Of a stretch of DNA of 62,393 nt, positions 34,852 to 43,186 are shown in pieces; position 1 is the first letter of the stretch; each line of letters begins with the position of its first letter. Origin of the DNA: Candidatus Muiribacteriota bacterium (lineage in GTDB: Bacteria; Muiribacteriota; DAOVTB01); contig DAOVTB010000004.1 of the NCBI GenBank assembly GCA_030633305.1, positions 1 through 62,393 of the forward strand. Direction: 5' to 3'. The notes beneath the pieces are model-generated. The model was given only the letters and a program-made list of their open reading frames with translations, made no database searches and was not told the origin of the DNA. The translations under genes and the position numbers were made by a program.

Positions 34852-36362
34852 TATTTTTTGGCTCCTTTTTTCTTTTTCTTACCTTTTTTGCTTTCAGGTT
34901 TGTTTTCAATGGAAGGATCTTTACCTTCCGATTTTTTTGGAACGCTCTTATCTCCTGCATTGGTATTAACTACTGCAGGTTTAACTTTCCCAAAATCAAG
35001 TTTAGTCTGTACCATTGCGAGGATATTGGATACAAACCAATAGATCAATACTCCAGCAGGTAATGCCTGACACAGAAAAAACATCATCACAGGCATGATC
35101 ATCTGCATATTTGACTGCTGAGGATTATTTCCTGTATTCTGCATTTTCATCTGAAAATAAGTTGATACTGCAATCACAATTGCAAGCACAGGAATACTTG
35201 AATTTCCAATTTTCAAAAATTCCGGACCAGAAAGATCTTTAATCCATAAAAAACCTTCTCCTTCTAACTCAATAGATGTCCTTAAAGTGCTGAATAGTGC
35301 AAACAATATCGGTAACTGAATCAAAAGCGGAAGACATCCTCCAAATGGATTGATCTTGTGTTCTTTATACAACTGAAGGACTTCCTGATTCATTTTTTCC
35401 TTTTCAGTTCCATATTTTTTCTTGAGCTCTTCAACCAATGGCTGTATTTTCTGCATTTCAGCCATAGATTTATTCTGCTTTGCATTCAAAGGATAAAGCA
35501 TTATTTTAACTGAAATTGTAAGCATTATTATTGAAATTCCCCAGTTATGAAACATTCCATAGAAAAATCTTAAAATAAATAAAAGAATTTTACTAATTGT
35601 ACCTGTATCCAAAAGATTCTGATATTTATAAGTAGTCAGAATGGCCTCTTCTTTAGGTCCAACAAACATCTCAAATTTACAGGGAATCCTGTCTCCTTTT
35701 TCCATTTTCATAGTTGGAAGACATATTTTTATTTCTCTAGTGATCAATTTATCATTTTTTTTCTTTGCAATTACATATTTCTCAACTGATGCTGTAGTTT
35801 TGAAAAATGCTACTGAATATCTCTTATTCAGTCCAAGTTCCTTAATGTCACCTCCTCCATATTCCTTCTCATCAAGCTTTTTCAATGCTTCACCATTAAA
35901 ATCGATAATAGATTCATCAATTCCATCAGGAGTTGATGCAATATCCAATGAAATAACAGGTTTTAAATTGACTTGTTTATCAGATAGATTCTTATAAGAA
36001 AGGTCCAGATAGATTTTGTAACTGGAAAGCTTATATTCTTTAGTTACTTTAATTTTAGAAGATGCTGCTTCAAATACAATACTTTTTGAATCTTTATGGA
36101 TAATTTTGTATTTAAAATCAGCTTTGGGAGTTTCAGTTAATTCTATATCTGTTCCAAATACAGAACTTTCTCCAGTAAATACAGAGAGATTATTATATTT
36201 TTTACTCTGGAGTGTAACAGCACGTATGGATCCTTTATCGTTATTAAACAAAATCCTTACTACTTTATTCTCAATGACTTCCTGCCCGAATGATGGACAT
36301 GTAATCAAAAACAATAGTACAAAAACAGTTGCTACATTTATAATAAACCTGGTCCTAGACAT
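34851..36362 (-). CDS. yidC: Membrane protein insertase YidC
   Basis: 503 aa. The N-terminal helix (MSRTRFIINVATVFVLLFLI) is followed by a large periplasmic domain (about residues 30-245), which is the form found in diderm bacteria, and by the conserved insertase core: GISIIMLTISVKIMLYPLNAKQ, then FGGCLPLLIQLPILFALFSTL with the hydrophilic-groove Arg-Thr-Ser, and MPVMMFFLCQALPAGVLIYW. The C-terminal tail is Lys-rich, able to contact ribosomes. ATG 36362 is preferred; the frame runs on upstream to 36473 but that would overlap yidD. AGGAG lies 12 nt upstream. Confidence 0.95.
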   Translation of the reverse strand: MSRTRFIINVATVFVLLFLITCPSFGQEVIENKVVRILFNNDKGSIRAVTLQSKKYNNLSVFTGESSVFGTDIELTETPKADFKYKIIHKDSKSIVFEAASSKIKVTKEYKLSSYKIYLDLSYKNLSDKQVNLKPVISLDIASTPDGIDESIIDFNGEALKKLDEKEYGGGDIKELGLNKRYSVAFFKTTASVEKYVIAKKKNDKLITREIKICLPTMKMEKGDRIPCKFEMFVGPKEEAILTTYKYQNLLDTGTISKILLFILRFFYGMFHNWGISIIMLTISVKIMLYPLNAKQNKSMAEMQKIQPLVEELKKKYGTEKEKMNQEVLQLYKEHKINPFGGCLPLLIQLPILFALFSTLRTSIELEGEGFLWIKDLSGPEFLKIGNSSIPVLAIVIAVSTYFQMKMQNTGNNPQQSNMQMIMPVMMFFLCQALPAGVLIYWFVSNILAMVQTKLDFGKVKPAVVNTNAGDKSVPKKSEGKDPSIENKPESKKGKKKKKGAKK

Positions 36363-36444
36363 AACTGTAAAAAACTCCTCTTTAAATAATAATCTAACAT
36401 ATTTTTTTCCTGACTTATAAAGCAACCAGCTCAGAAAATCAGGA

Positions 36445-36648
36445 TTACAGTAGTGGATCGTGTCCACCTTCACAGAATGGATTACATCTTAAAATCCTAT
36501 GGATAGTTAGATACATTCCTTTAAAGAAACCGTATTTTTGAAAGGCCTCAAGAGAATAAGTTGAACAAGTCGGTGTAAATCTGCACGTCGGCGGCATCAC
36601 CGGTGCAATGACTTTTTTATACAATTTTATAAAAAATATTGCCATCAT
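36445..36648 (-). CDS. yidD: Membrane protein insertion efficiency factor YidD
   Basis: 67 aa. [20 protein letters not shown], then [18 protein letters not shown] and [16 protein letters not shown] are the complete YidD signature, including three conserved Cys and the GGxDP end. It helps YidC and Sec insert membrane proteins. The start is ATG 36648 or ATG 36645; a GTG at 36669 in the same frame overlaps rnpA and is less likely. Confidence 0.93.
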   Translation of the reverse strand: MMAIFFIKLYKKVIAPVMPPTCRFTPTCSTYSLEAFQKYGFFKGMYLTIHRILRCNPFCEGGHDPLL

Positions 36649-36658
36649 GGACAATAAA

Positions 36659-37015
36659 TTAAACTTCACTTATCAATCTTTTTCCTGACAATAGACTAAT
36701 AGTCTCCCTATAAATATTTTCGTAACTAAAAGAAACTATTTCTCTTTTAACAATGAAAATCATATGGAGAGACTTTCTTAGTAAATGACTATTTAATCTA
36801 AAAAATTCCCTTACAAGTCTTTTAAAACGATTTCGTTTCACTGCGTTTCCAAATTTTTTTTTTGCGACAACTGCAAAAGCACTAGCTCCATTGAGGCATT
36901 CAGTATACACTATGTCAAAATTTCTGCCTCTTATACTATTTCTGTTTTTAAAAACATTACCAATCTGTCGTGCTTTCAATCTGTTATCCTTAGATACAGT
37001 AAACCTATTGAACAC
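36659..37015 (-). CDS. rnpA: Ribonuclease P protein component
   Basis: 118 aa from GTG 37015. The protein subunit of RNase P, which cuts tRNA 5' leaders. [19 protein letters not shown] opens the fold and [19 protein letters not shown] is the RNR signature. The frame is open back to an ATG at 37090, which lies inside rpmH in another frame and would add a 25-residue charged extension and an 86-nt overlap. The GTG start fits the family length better but still overlaps the end of rpmH by 11 nt. Neither start has a strong SD, so translation is probably coupled to rpmH. Confidence 0.93.
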   Translation of the reverse strand: MFNRFTVSKDNRLKARQIGNVFKNRNSIRGRNFDIVYTECLNGASAFAVVAKKKFGNAVKRNRFKRLVREFFRLNSHLLRKSLHMIFIVKREIVSFSYENIYRETISLLSGKRLISEV

Positions 37016-37139
37016 TAATTCTTTTTCTGCCTTTTCTTCTACGAGAACCGAAGACTTTGGATCCGCTTCTTTTCTTCGCGAGAAAACCATGAGTTCTTTT
37101 GCGTTTAATGGTACTTGGTTGAAAAGTTCTCTTGCTCAT
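37005..37139 (-). CDS. rpmH: 50S ribosomal protein L34
   Basis: 44 aa. [20 protein letters not shown] is the standard L34 start with one Ser inserted after Met; the rest, with [20 protein letters not shown], completes the family. AGGAGG lies just upstream of ATG 37139. It heads the rpmH-rnpA-yidD-yidC-jag-mnmE cluster and has a perfect consensus promoter 45 nt upstream. Its 3' end overlaps the rnpA reading frame. Confidence 0.97.
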   Translation of the reverse strand: MSKRTFQPSTIKRKRTHGFLAKKRSGSKVFGSRRRKGRKRISVQ

Positions 37140-37183
37140 AACATCCTCCTGTTTTAAGTCAAATTATACATTTGAAGTATAAG

Positions 37184-37212
37184 ATTATAAACATAACCTC
37201 CTGTTTTGTCAA
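37184..37212 (-). promoter_or_regulatory. Perfect consensus sigma-70 promoter of rpmH
   Basis: On the minus strand TTGACA (37212-37207), a 17-nt spacer and TATAAT (37189-37184), with no mismatch to the consensus. Transcription should begin near 37177, about 40 nt before the rpmH ATG. Confidence 0.9.
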
Positions 37213-37225
37213 TGTTTATTTACCG

Positions 37226-38158
37226 CTAAAGGCGACGCCAATTAACAAATGAATCTACAATTGCAAGAATTACAGGTACAAAGTTAAACAAAAAAATTAA
37301 CGGAAGAATCATTAACCGTTTTACTGCTCCAATCCTGCGGCTGGCTAAAATAAAGACAATAAGCGAATATCCCAGGAAAAAAAGGCTTATATAACTTACA
37401 GAAAATAAGTTTATCATTACATAAAACAGCCACTTTTGACTGATATTTTTTAAACCTAGACAAAGTACAGAAGTTATTATTAAAAGAAAACTCAGTTCTT
37501 TAGGAATTTTCCACAAAGGTAAAGGAGGCAGTTCGGGAAAGGGAACACTGAAACGCTTGAAAAGATAACCTGATGCAAAAAAATTCAAATAAAACATTGC
37601 AAATGAAACCAGAAAGAATAACATCAGAGGAACTTCAATAAGTATATTAAGGTAATAAATCGGATATTTCTTGAAACCTTCTGAAACAAAACTCAGGTTT
37701 TCAAAAAGCCAGTTGATCATCTTCATAATCATCATCTTGAATTCTTTTACCATATCTTCAAGACCAAAAAGCTGTTCAACACCATAATAAAAGAACAAAT
37801 TAAAAATAAGAATAATTATAATTGAATAAACAGCAACTCTGAAAGGATCAAGAAAAATCCGTGTCATCACTCCTGTTACTACTGATAAAAATCCAAAAAT
37901 AGAAAGATAAAAATATGCCTGTACAATACCAAGTGATAGAAAAACAAGAACAAATGCCACTGACATGGAAAGAAATCCAAATCCAAAACCGTAGACAAAT
38001 GAAATCAATGTCAATGGAACCGGACAAAGAAGTACTCCAACAAGATTCAATATAGGAACATTTGAAAAAAAATACAGGATAACCGTTATGGCACTTAAAA
38101 GTGCTGAAACAATAATTTTTCTTTGCGGAAGGTCTCTGGCATTTATTCGGCTTTTCAC
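37226..38158 (-). CDS. YybS-like membrane protein (DUF2232)
   Basis: 310 aa with about eight membrane spans. The N-terminal half (FFSNVPILNLVGVLLCPVP, then GFGFGFLSMSVAFVLVFLSLG) resembles the DUF2232/YybS family, which shares a fold with ECF transporter S components; the substrate is unknown. It begins with GTG that shares one base with the stop codon of the solute-binding protein (TAGTG), so translation is coupled. The next gene downstream is rpmH, with its own promoter inside the 86-base gap. Confidence 0.7.
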   Translation of the reverse strand: MKSRINARDLPQRKIIVSALLSAITVILYFFSNVPILNLVGVLLCPVPLTLISFVYGFGFGFLSMSVAFVLVFLSLGIVQAYFYLSIFGFLSVVTGVMTRIFLDPFRVAVYSIIIILIFNLFFYYGVEQLFGLEDMVKEFKMMIMKMINWLFENLSFVSEGFKKYPIYYLNILIEVPLMLFFLVSFAMFYLNFFASGYLFKRFSVPFPELPPLPLWKIPKELSFLLIITSVLCLGLKNISQKWLFYVMINLFSVSYISLFFLGYSLIVFILASRRIGAVKRLMILPLIFLFNFVPVILAIVDSFVNWRRL

Positions 38159-39441
38159 TATTCTTCGAATATCTGCTTTACAATTTCATCACATCTGATC
38201 TTACTATCAGTAAGAGCCTGTTTCACATCTTTCTGTCCCTGAAGCGCTGCACCCATTTCCTGATTTACCGCATCCTCAAGCATCCCATATCTTGGTATTT
38301 TTGGTCTTGATCTTGTACTGAGAATCTGGTCAAGAAAGACAGCCATTCTGGGACCAAGTTTTTTCTTTAACTCAGGAATAAGTTTTTTATTCACTGGAAT
38401 CTGTTTTAAAGAAGTACACCATTTGACCTGAAAATAATCAGATACCATGAATTCAAGGAACTTATAAGCCAGTTTTTTATCCCTGCAGGTTTTAAAGATC
38501 ACCATATTACTTCCACCAATATTTGAAAAACTACCAGCAGGTCCAGCAGGAATACGTGCTATACCAAAGTCCATTCCGCTATTTTCGCAATCAGCGATTA
38601 ACCATGGTCCGCAAAGTATCATACTGTACTTATCATTCAAAAAACCTGCCTTGGGTTCCACAGCTCCGGATTGCCAGGCACCTGCTTCTATTTTATATTT
38701 ACTGAAAAGATCTTTTTTAAACTGTAAAGCAGCAATAGCTTTTGGTGAATTCAACAGACATTCACCAGTTTGATCATTGATAAATACTGCTCCAAATGAA
38801 TTAAAGAAAGGAAAAGTCCACCAGAGGGAATTATTCATTCCAAATGCATATCTATCGATAAGGCCGTCCTTATCGTTATCTACAGTCAATTTTTTTCCAA
38901 CTTCAACAAATTCTTCCCAGGTCTTAGGAACATCTTTATCGGATAATCCAACATCCCTGAAATGCTTTTTATTATAAAAAAGAGCAACACAGTCAGTTTT
39001 ATCAGGCAAGCCATATATGTTATTCTTTTTTGTTCTCATGTTATAAACAATATTTGTATCAAAAGCTGCATCTACAATGATTTTCTTATATTTTCCTACA
39101 CCATAGGAATCAAGTGGTTCAATTGCTTTTCCCAAAGCTAGAAGCGGAGTCAGTGCAAGATCGATTCTTGCAATGTCTGGTGCTGTTTTTGTATTACAGG
39201 CTGTTCTAAGTTTGTTCTGATGACCACCCCATGGAATAAGTTGAATATTTAGTTTTATTTTATTATCTTCTTCAAATTTTTTGCATAATTCTTTGTATAT
39301 TTTGAATTCTGCTTCGCTATATGTCACCCATACAGTAAGAGCTGTTCCAGCTTTATTAACAGTTCCACCACCTGGAATCAGCAACCAGATAACCATTAAT
39401 ACAATAAGAACAACAACTATTGCATCAAATATTTTATCCAT
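38158..39441 (-). CDS. Membrane-anchored extracellular solute-binding protein (family 1)
   Basis: 427 aa. Binds a sugar-like ligand for the ABC importer encoded upstream. LTVWVTYSEAEFKIYKEL opens the mature fold, KTAPDIARIDLALTPLLA and KTDCVALFYNKKHFRDVG, PKTWEEFVEVGKKL are the typical family-1 motifs, and VIFKTCRDKKLAYKFLEFM is the usual C-lobe segment. The N-terminal helix (AIVVVLIVLMVIWLLIPGG) has no lipobox Cys, so it is anchored by an uncleaved helix rather than by lipid. It is separated from the permease genes by 254 bp of repeats. AGAAAAAAGAATT before the ATG is a weak SD. Confidence 0.88.
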   Translation of the reverse strand: MDKIFDAIVVVLIVLMVIWLLIPGGGTVNKAGTALTVWVTYSEAEFKIYKELCKKFEEDNKIKLNIQLIPWGGHQNKLRTACNTKTAPDIARIDLALTPLLALGKAIEPLDSYGVGKYKKIIVDAAFDTNIVYNMRTKKNNIYGLPDKTDCVALFYNKKHFRDVGLSDKDVPKTWEEFVEVGKKLTVDNDKDGLIDRYAFGMNNSLWWTFPFFNSFGAVFINDQTGECLLNSPKAIAALQFKKDLFSKYKIEAGAWQSGAVEPKAGFLNDKYSMILCGPWLIADCENSGMDFGIARIPAGPAGSFSNIGGSNMVIFKTCRDKKLAYKFLEFMVSDYFQVKWCTSLKQIPVNKKLIPELKKKLGPRMAVFLDQILSTRSRPKIPRYGMLEDAVNQEMGAALQGQKDVKQALTDSKIRCDEIVKQIFEE

Positions 39442-39511
39442 AATTCTTTTTTCTTCCCTTCATGTCTTTCGTGGTTCAATATTTTTTCACATCATCCTGG
39501 TATGGGTATAA

Positions 39512-39671
39512 GGTGCCAAAGCACTATGAATTTATCTCCACACCTATCACCTTATAAATTAAAGTCCATTGGCACCAATCAGGGGACTTTACTATTTTTT
39601 GTCTTTCTTTTCTATCCTTTTTATCTTGTTAATCCTGTCTAATCTTCTTTTTTCTTCGTGTCCTTCGTGGT
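39512..39671. repeat. Repeat array between the permease and the binding protein
   Basis: Family F2 variant GGTGCCAA...TTGGCACC at 39512-39576, nearly identical to 30493-30557, including the competing AAGTCC/GGACTT hairpin and the following TTTACTATTTTTT. Next come GTTAATCCTGTCTAATC (30 bases identical to 17520-17549) at 39621-39650, and CTTCGTGTCCTTCGTGGT at 39654-39671. No gene is present; a short minus-strand frame here merely translates the repeats. Confidence 0.75.
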
Positions 39672-39695
39672 AAATCTTCTCTTTCTTTTTTTCTT

Positions 39696-40541
39696 CTATC
39701 CTTTTACCGCTCCCTGAGTCATACCTTCTATGAAAAATCTCTGTGCAAGTATAAACAGGAATGCTATCGGCAAAACACTGAAACATGAAGCAGCCATTAA
39801 CAATGTCCACTGGGTACTGTGCTGTCCTTTAAACAATGCCAGTCCTACCGGAATTGTAAGATAAGGACTGTCAGGTGTATTAACGATTAACTGCCACAGA
39901 AAGTTAGACCACTGGCCAAGAAAAGTAAGTAGAAATAATGTTGCAACTACTGGCATAGTAAGTGGAATAACAATTTTTTTGAAAATCTGGTATTCACTTG
40001 CTCCGTCAATATTTGCACTTTCAAACAAAGCATCAGGAATCTGATGAATATACTGTCTCATCAGAAACAGCCCAAAAACATTAGCAAGATGAGGTATTAT
40101 CATCGCCTTATAAGTATTTATCCATCCAAGTTTATTAATAATTGCAAACTGAGGCACCATAAACATCATTCCTGGAATCATAACTGTTGCAAGAAAAGTA
40201 TTGAATAAAAAATTTTTACCAACAAAGTTTTTCTTGGCAAAAGCATATCCACCCATTGTACATATCAAAACTGTCATAATAGAACTGGTTAATGCAACTA
40301 TAAATGAATTCAGAAAGTATTTTCCAAAATTAAATTCATTAACAATTTTACTGAAATTAGAAAAAGTATAGAAATCTTTAAGAGATTCAAGAGTAAAATG
40401 ATTTGGTAAAATCGCAATGGAAAGAGCATATTTTTCTTCCTTAAAAGCTTCAAATATCATCCATATAAGTGGATATAGTACAATGAAGGCACCCACGCAT
40501 AATAAAGCATAGGCTAAAAGATATTTCAGGAATCTTTTCAT
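39696..40541 (-). CDS. Sugar-type ABC transporter permease (MalG-like)
   Basis: 281 aa, six spans. The EAA loop that docks the ATPase is ESANIDGASEYQIFKKIVIP (about residues 180-199), followed by the normal Pro-rich LTMPVVATLF. The first span MKRFLKYLLAYALLCVGAFI and YPLIWMIFEAFKE are typical of MalG/AraQ. It partners the permease 3 nt upstream. No ATPase gene is found in the window, so a shared MsmX-like ATPase elsewhere must supply energy. Confidence 0.93.
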   Translation of the reverse strand: MKRFLKYLLAYALLCVGAFIVLYPLIWMIFEAFKEEKYALSIAILPNHFTLESLKDFYTFSNFSKIVNEFNFGKYFLNSFIVALTSSIMTVLICTMGGYAFAKKNFVGKNFLFNTFLATVMIPGMMFMVPQFAIINKLGWINTYKAMIIPHLANVFGLFLMRQYIHQIPDALFESANIDGASEYQIFKKIVIPLTMPVVATLFLLTFLGQWSNFLWQLIVNTPDSPYLTIPVGLALFKGQHSTQWTLLMAASCFSVLPIAFLFILAQRFFIEGMTQGAVKG

Positions 40542-40544
40542 TCA

Positions 40545-41468
40545 TCAATCTCCATAAGGTTTAATAATTTTGAAGTTTATATAAGTAAGAGTCAATGCAA
40601 TTGCCAGCATTACATAAGAGATGCTGGCTGCGTATCCATATCTACCAAAATCAAATTGTTTCCAAAGATAAAATCCTGAAATACTTGTAGCTCCCATTGT
40701 TTTTCCAGCAATAACAATATTTGGCCCACCCGAACTGTTTGTCATTGCATATATTTCAGTAAAAGCATTTAAACCAGCCATTATACCTGTAACAATCAGA
40801 AACAGAAATACTGGTTTCAAAAGAGGGATGGTTATATGCTTTAACTCCTGCCACCAGTTTGCTCCATCAATCTTTGCTGCTTCATAAACACTCTCCGGTA
40901 TATTCTGAAGAGCAACCAGAAAAAGGATCATTCCAAATCCACAACCTTTTAGAACCATTGCAAAACCAATTGAAGCCAGGGCTGTGTATGGATTCCCAAG
41001 TAATCCGGTGGAATTGAAATAAGTAATTCCAAAGAAATTAAGTACTCTAACAATTATTCCAAATGTTGGAGCATAAATAAAAACCCAGATTGTACCTATA
41101 ACAAACATATCTAAAACATTGGGAAGAAAATATGCAGCTCTGAAAAAAGTTTTCCCTTTTAATTTATTATTTAACATAATTGCAAGAAAAAGAGATAGAA
41201 AAATACCTGCAGGTATAGTCATAATTGCATAAAAAAATGTAAGCACCAGTGACCACCAGAAATTATAATCCTTCGTAATTATCTGAATATAGTTACTAAA
41301 TCCCACAAATTTCAGTTCTCTAAACACATCAAACATATCTGTGTAAATAGAAACTTTGTGGAAACTAAGAAAGAATGAATATATCACCGGATATGCGAGA
41401 AAAACGATATATACCAGCAAAAAAGGTGCGAGGAACAAATAGGAAACAAGGTTCTCTTTTCTTTTCAT
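40545..41468 (-). CDS. Sugar-type ABC transporter permease (MalF/UgpA-like)
   Basis: 307 aa, six spans. YLFLAPFLLVYIVFLAYPVI is the classical N-terminal span pair, and EAAKIDGANWWQELKHITIP is the EAA loop (about residues 206-225). Together with the MalG-like protein it forms the membrane channel of an importer for a carbohydrate or similar solute. It lies 3 nt after the upstream propeller-like gene and 3 nt before the MalG-like gene, so all three are one operon. The substrate cannot be inferred. Confidence 0.93.
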   Translation of the reverse strand: MKRKENLVSYLFLAPFLLVYIVFLAYPVIYSFFLSFHKVSIYTDMFDVFRELKFVGFSNYIQIITKDYNFWWSLVLTFFYAIMTIPAGIFLSLFLAIMLNNKLKGKTFFRAAYFLPNVLDMFVIGTIWVFIYAPTFGIIVRVLNFFGITYFNSTGLLGNPYTALASIGFAMVLKGCGFGMILFLVALQNIPESVYEAAKIDGANWWQELKHITIPLLKPVFLFLIVTGIMAGLNAFTEIYAMTNSSGGPNIVIAGKTMGATSISGFYLWKQFDFGRYGYAASISYVMLAIALTLTYINFKIIKPYGD

Positions 41469-41471
41469 CTT

Positions 41472-42878
41472 CTACTTTTTCAACTTGAATTTTTTTTGAA
41501 TTATATCATAATTCCATTTTAAAATCAAAATCAACTCAACCGGATCATAATTCTTTGTCAATTGAAATTCAAGTAAAACATAGTTGTTTCTTTTAGATAA
41601 AATCTTGATTTTTTTCATTTGGATTTCAACCGAATCAAAAAATATTTTGAAGTTATCAAATGATAATTTTTCCCGTAAATCTTTTGAATCATCGGAAAAC
41701 CTGTAACGTTCATAATCAAAGTCAAATACAAGTTTAGCAATTATCTTATTGGCATCAAACTTTATAAATTGAAGTTTTTTTTCATATTTTTCTAGATTAG
41801 TAATCATAATTTTTTCAATTTTTACAATTTCTTGAATTTTTTCAATCTTTTTTACTGGAAATTCTTCTTTTTCAGGAATAATCTTTATTTCTTTTCTTTT
41901 AAGCTTTTCGAGTTTAGCTACATCAGAATCAGTTTTCTTCAATTTCTTTTTAATTACAGATTTTGATTTCTTATTAACTACAGATTTTGATTTTTTATAT
42001 ACTTTTATTGAATAATCTCCAGAATTCAAAACATATAATCGACTATTACATTCAAGAGCATCAACTGGATTAATCAGACTTGTTATCTGTTCTTCAATCC
42101 TTCCGTTTTTCAAAGAATAGTAGATAACTCTTCCAATCAAATCAGTAATAATTAATTTATCATCATCAGATTCGCGAATTGATGTAAAACTAGATCCTTT
42201 AAATTCAATCTTCTTAGAAAGAATACATTTATTATTTTTTAATGTGCAAACATATAGTTTTCCATACCAGGAAGTTATAAAAAAATTATCATTAATCTTA
42301 CAGATAGAAGTCAGCAGATCTTTTTTATCGATTACATCTTTGAGTCCAAATGTCATTATTGGTTTTAACTTACTATTCAATTTTATAATATTCAGATTCC
42401 TATTGTCTAAAACATAGTAATTATTGTTATTGAATGTGATATCAACTGGAAAAATTTTTTTTTTGAAATTGTAAAATCTGAAAGAAGACTCCATATTTTT
42501 AAGAGTAATAAGTCTTTTATTTAATGTATCGCAAATAAAAATAAAATTACCCTTTTTATATGGTAATTTCTTTATAGCAGATGGATATCCTGGATCTGGA
42601 ATTTCAGATGATTTCAATAAGATCCCTGTATTTGAGAAAAAAAGAAGTTTTCCTTTTTTATCAAGTATTACAGTAATTTCTCGATCCAGAAGTTCAAAAT
42701 TTTCCCAAACTCCTTTTTTTTCAAAACAAGTTAATTCGATATTATCAGATTTTACTGGTGAAGCACTGTATGCTATGGAAATTATTATGAAGAAAAAAAA
42801 CAAGATATGCGTATATGGTGCCAGATCTCGTATTAGGTAATGAATCCAACGAGAGACACCGGTATTTATATTTTTCAA
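41472..42878 (-). CDS. Exported NHL/propeller-like protein with a repeat-derived N-terminus
   Basis: 468 aa. A hydrophobic helix (HILFFFFIIISIAYSA, about residues 24-39) exports or anchors it. Residues about 55-300 contain short blades (NFIFICDTLNKRLITLKN, FFITSWYGKLYVCTL, KLIITDLIGRVIYYSL, SRLYVLNSGDYSIKVYK). A Lys-rich linker (300-370) leads to a C-terminal domain of alternating strands. The visible start is TTG 42878 with AGGAAAA 8 nt upstream; the first 20 residues are then encoded by an F3 palindrome (42817-42860). It is the first gene of the ABC importer operon, so the protein may present or sense the transported substrate; this is inferred. Confidence 0.75.
   Translation of the reverse strand: MKNINTGVSRWIHYLIRDLAPYTHILFFFFIIISIAYSASPVKSDNIELTCFEKKGVWENFELLDREITVILDKKGKLLFFSNTGILLKSSEIPDPGYPSAIKKLPYKKGNFIFICDTLNKRLITLKNMESSFRFYNFKKKIFPVDITFNNNNYYVLDNRNLNIIKLNSKLKPIMTFGLKDVIDKKDLLTSICKINDNFFITSWYGKLYVCTLKNNKCILSKKIEFKGSSFTSIRESDDDKLIITDLIGRVIYYSLKNGRIEEQITSLINPVDALECNSRLYVLNSGDYSIKVYKKSKSVVNKKSKSVIKKKLKKTDSDVAKLEKLKRKEIKIIPEKEEFPVKKIEKIQEIVKIEKIMITNLEKYEKKLQFIKFDANKIIAKLVFDFDYERYRFSDDSKDLREKLSFDNFKIFFDSVEIQMKKIKILSKRNNYVLLEFQLTKNYDPVELILILKWNYDIIQKKFKLKK
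42817..42860. repeat. Family F3 palindrome inside a coding region
   Basis: GGTGCCAG...TCTCGT at the left and ACGAGAGACACC at the right; the interior (TATTAGGTAATGAATCCA) is related to the 23628 copy. On the minus strand it encodes residues 7-20 of the propeller-like protein if translation starts at TTG 42878. Confidence 0.65.
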
Positions 42879-42964
42879 AATTATTTTCCTGCCTTAAGTA
42901 ACACTATAGACTGTGCCATAATCTATTGATAATCTATTTGGGAGGGTAGTAGATAGTTGGCGCA

Positions 42965-43024
42965 GGGGTCAAAGCAACTTTCATGAACTTGGTCATCAAG
43001 TTCACAAAAATTCCATGTTACCCC
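42965..43024. repeat. Family F2 palindrome with an altered stem
   Basis: GGGGTC at 42965 pairs with the terminal ACCCC at 43020-43024, and the central hairpin is TGAACTTG / CAAGTTCA, a perfect 8-bp stem whose sequence differs from other copies (TGAATTTTTTTGAA) while complementarity is kept. It lies in the 307-base gap before the SPOR gene. Confidence 0.65.
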
Positions 43025-43060
43025 ATCTATATTAATATTCATCTACATTTAATTCTACAT

Positions 43061-43186
43061 CCGGACATTTGCCGAGATGAGATTTGGATTTTTCATATCA
43101 TTTTAAACCGAGTCGCACTCTTTTGTGCGTCGCAGGTTTTGAAAATGGTATTAAAAATTCAAAGATCGCTCGTCAAATATTCGGGT
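43061..43186 (-). repeat. Family F1 palindromic element, complete copy
   Basis: On the minus strand it begins one base into the SPOR stop codon: CCCGAATATTTGACGAGCG, GATCTTTGAATTTTTAAT, apical GCAC/GTGC stem (GCACAAAAGAGTGC), CTCGGTTTAAAATG, AAAAATCCAAATCTCATCTC, GGCAAATGTCCGG. It is most similar to the copy after the first tRNA (60984-61115). Confidence 0.85.

Noticed and set aside
39592..39810. Minus-strand 72-codon frame containing HEGHEEKRRLDR
   Set aside because: It is the translation of dispersed repeats (ACCACGAAGGACACGAAG and GATTAGACAGGATTAAC) and overlaps the MalG-like gene in another frame; not a gene.
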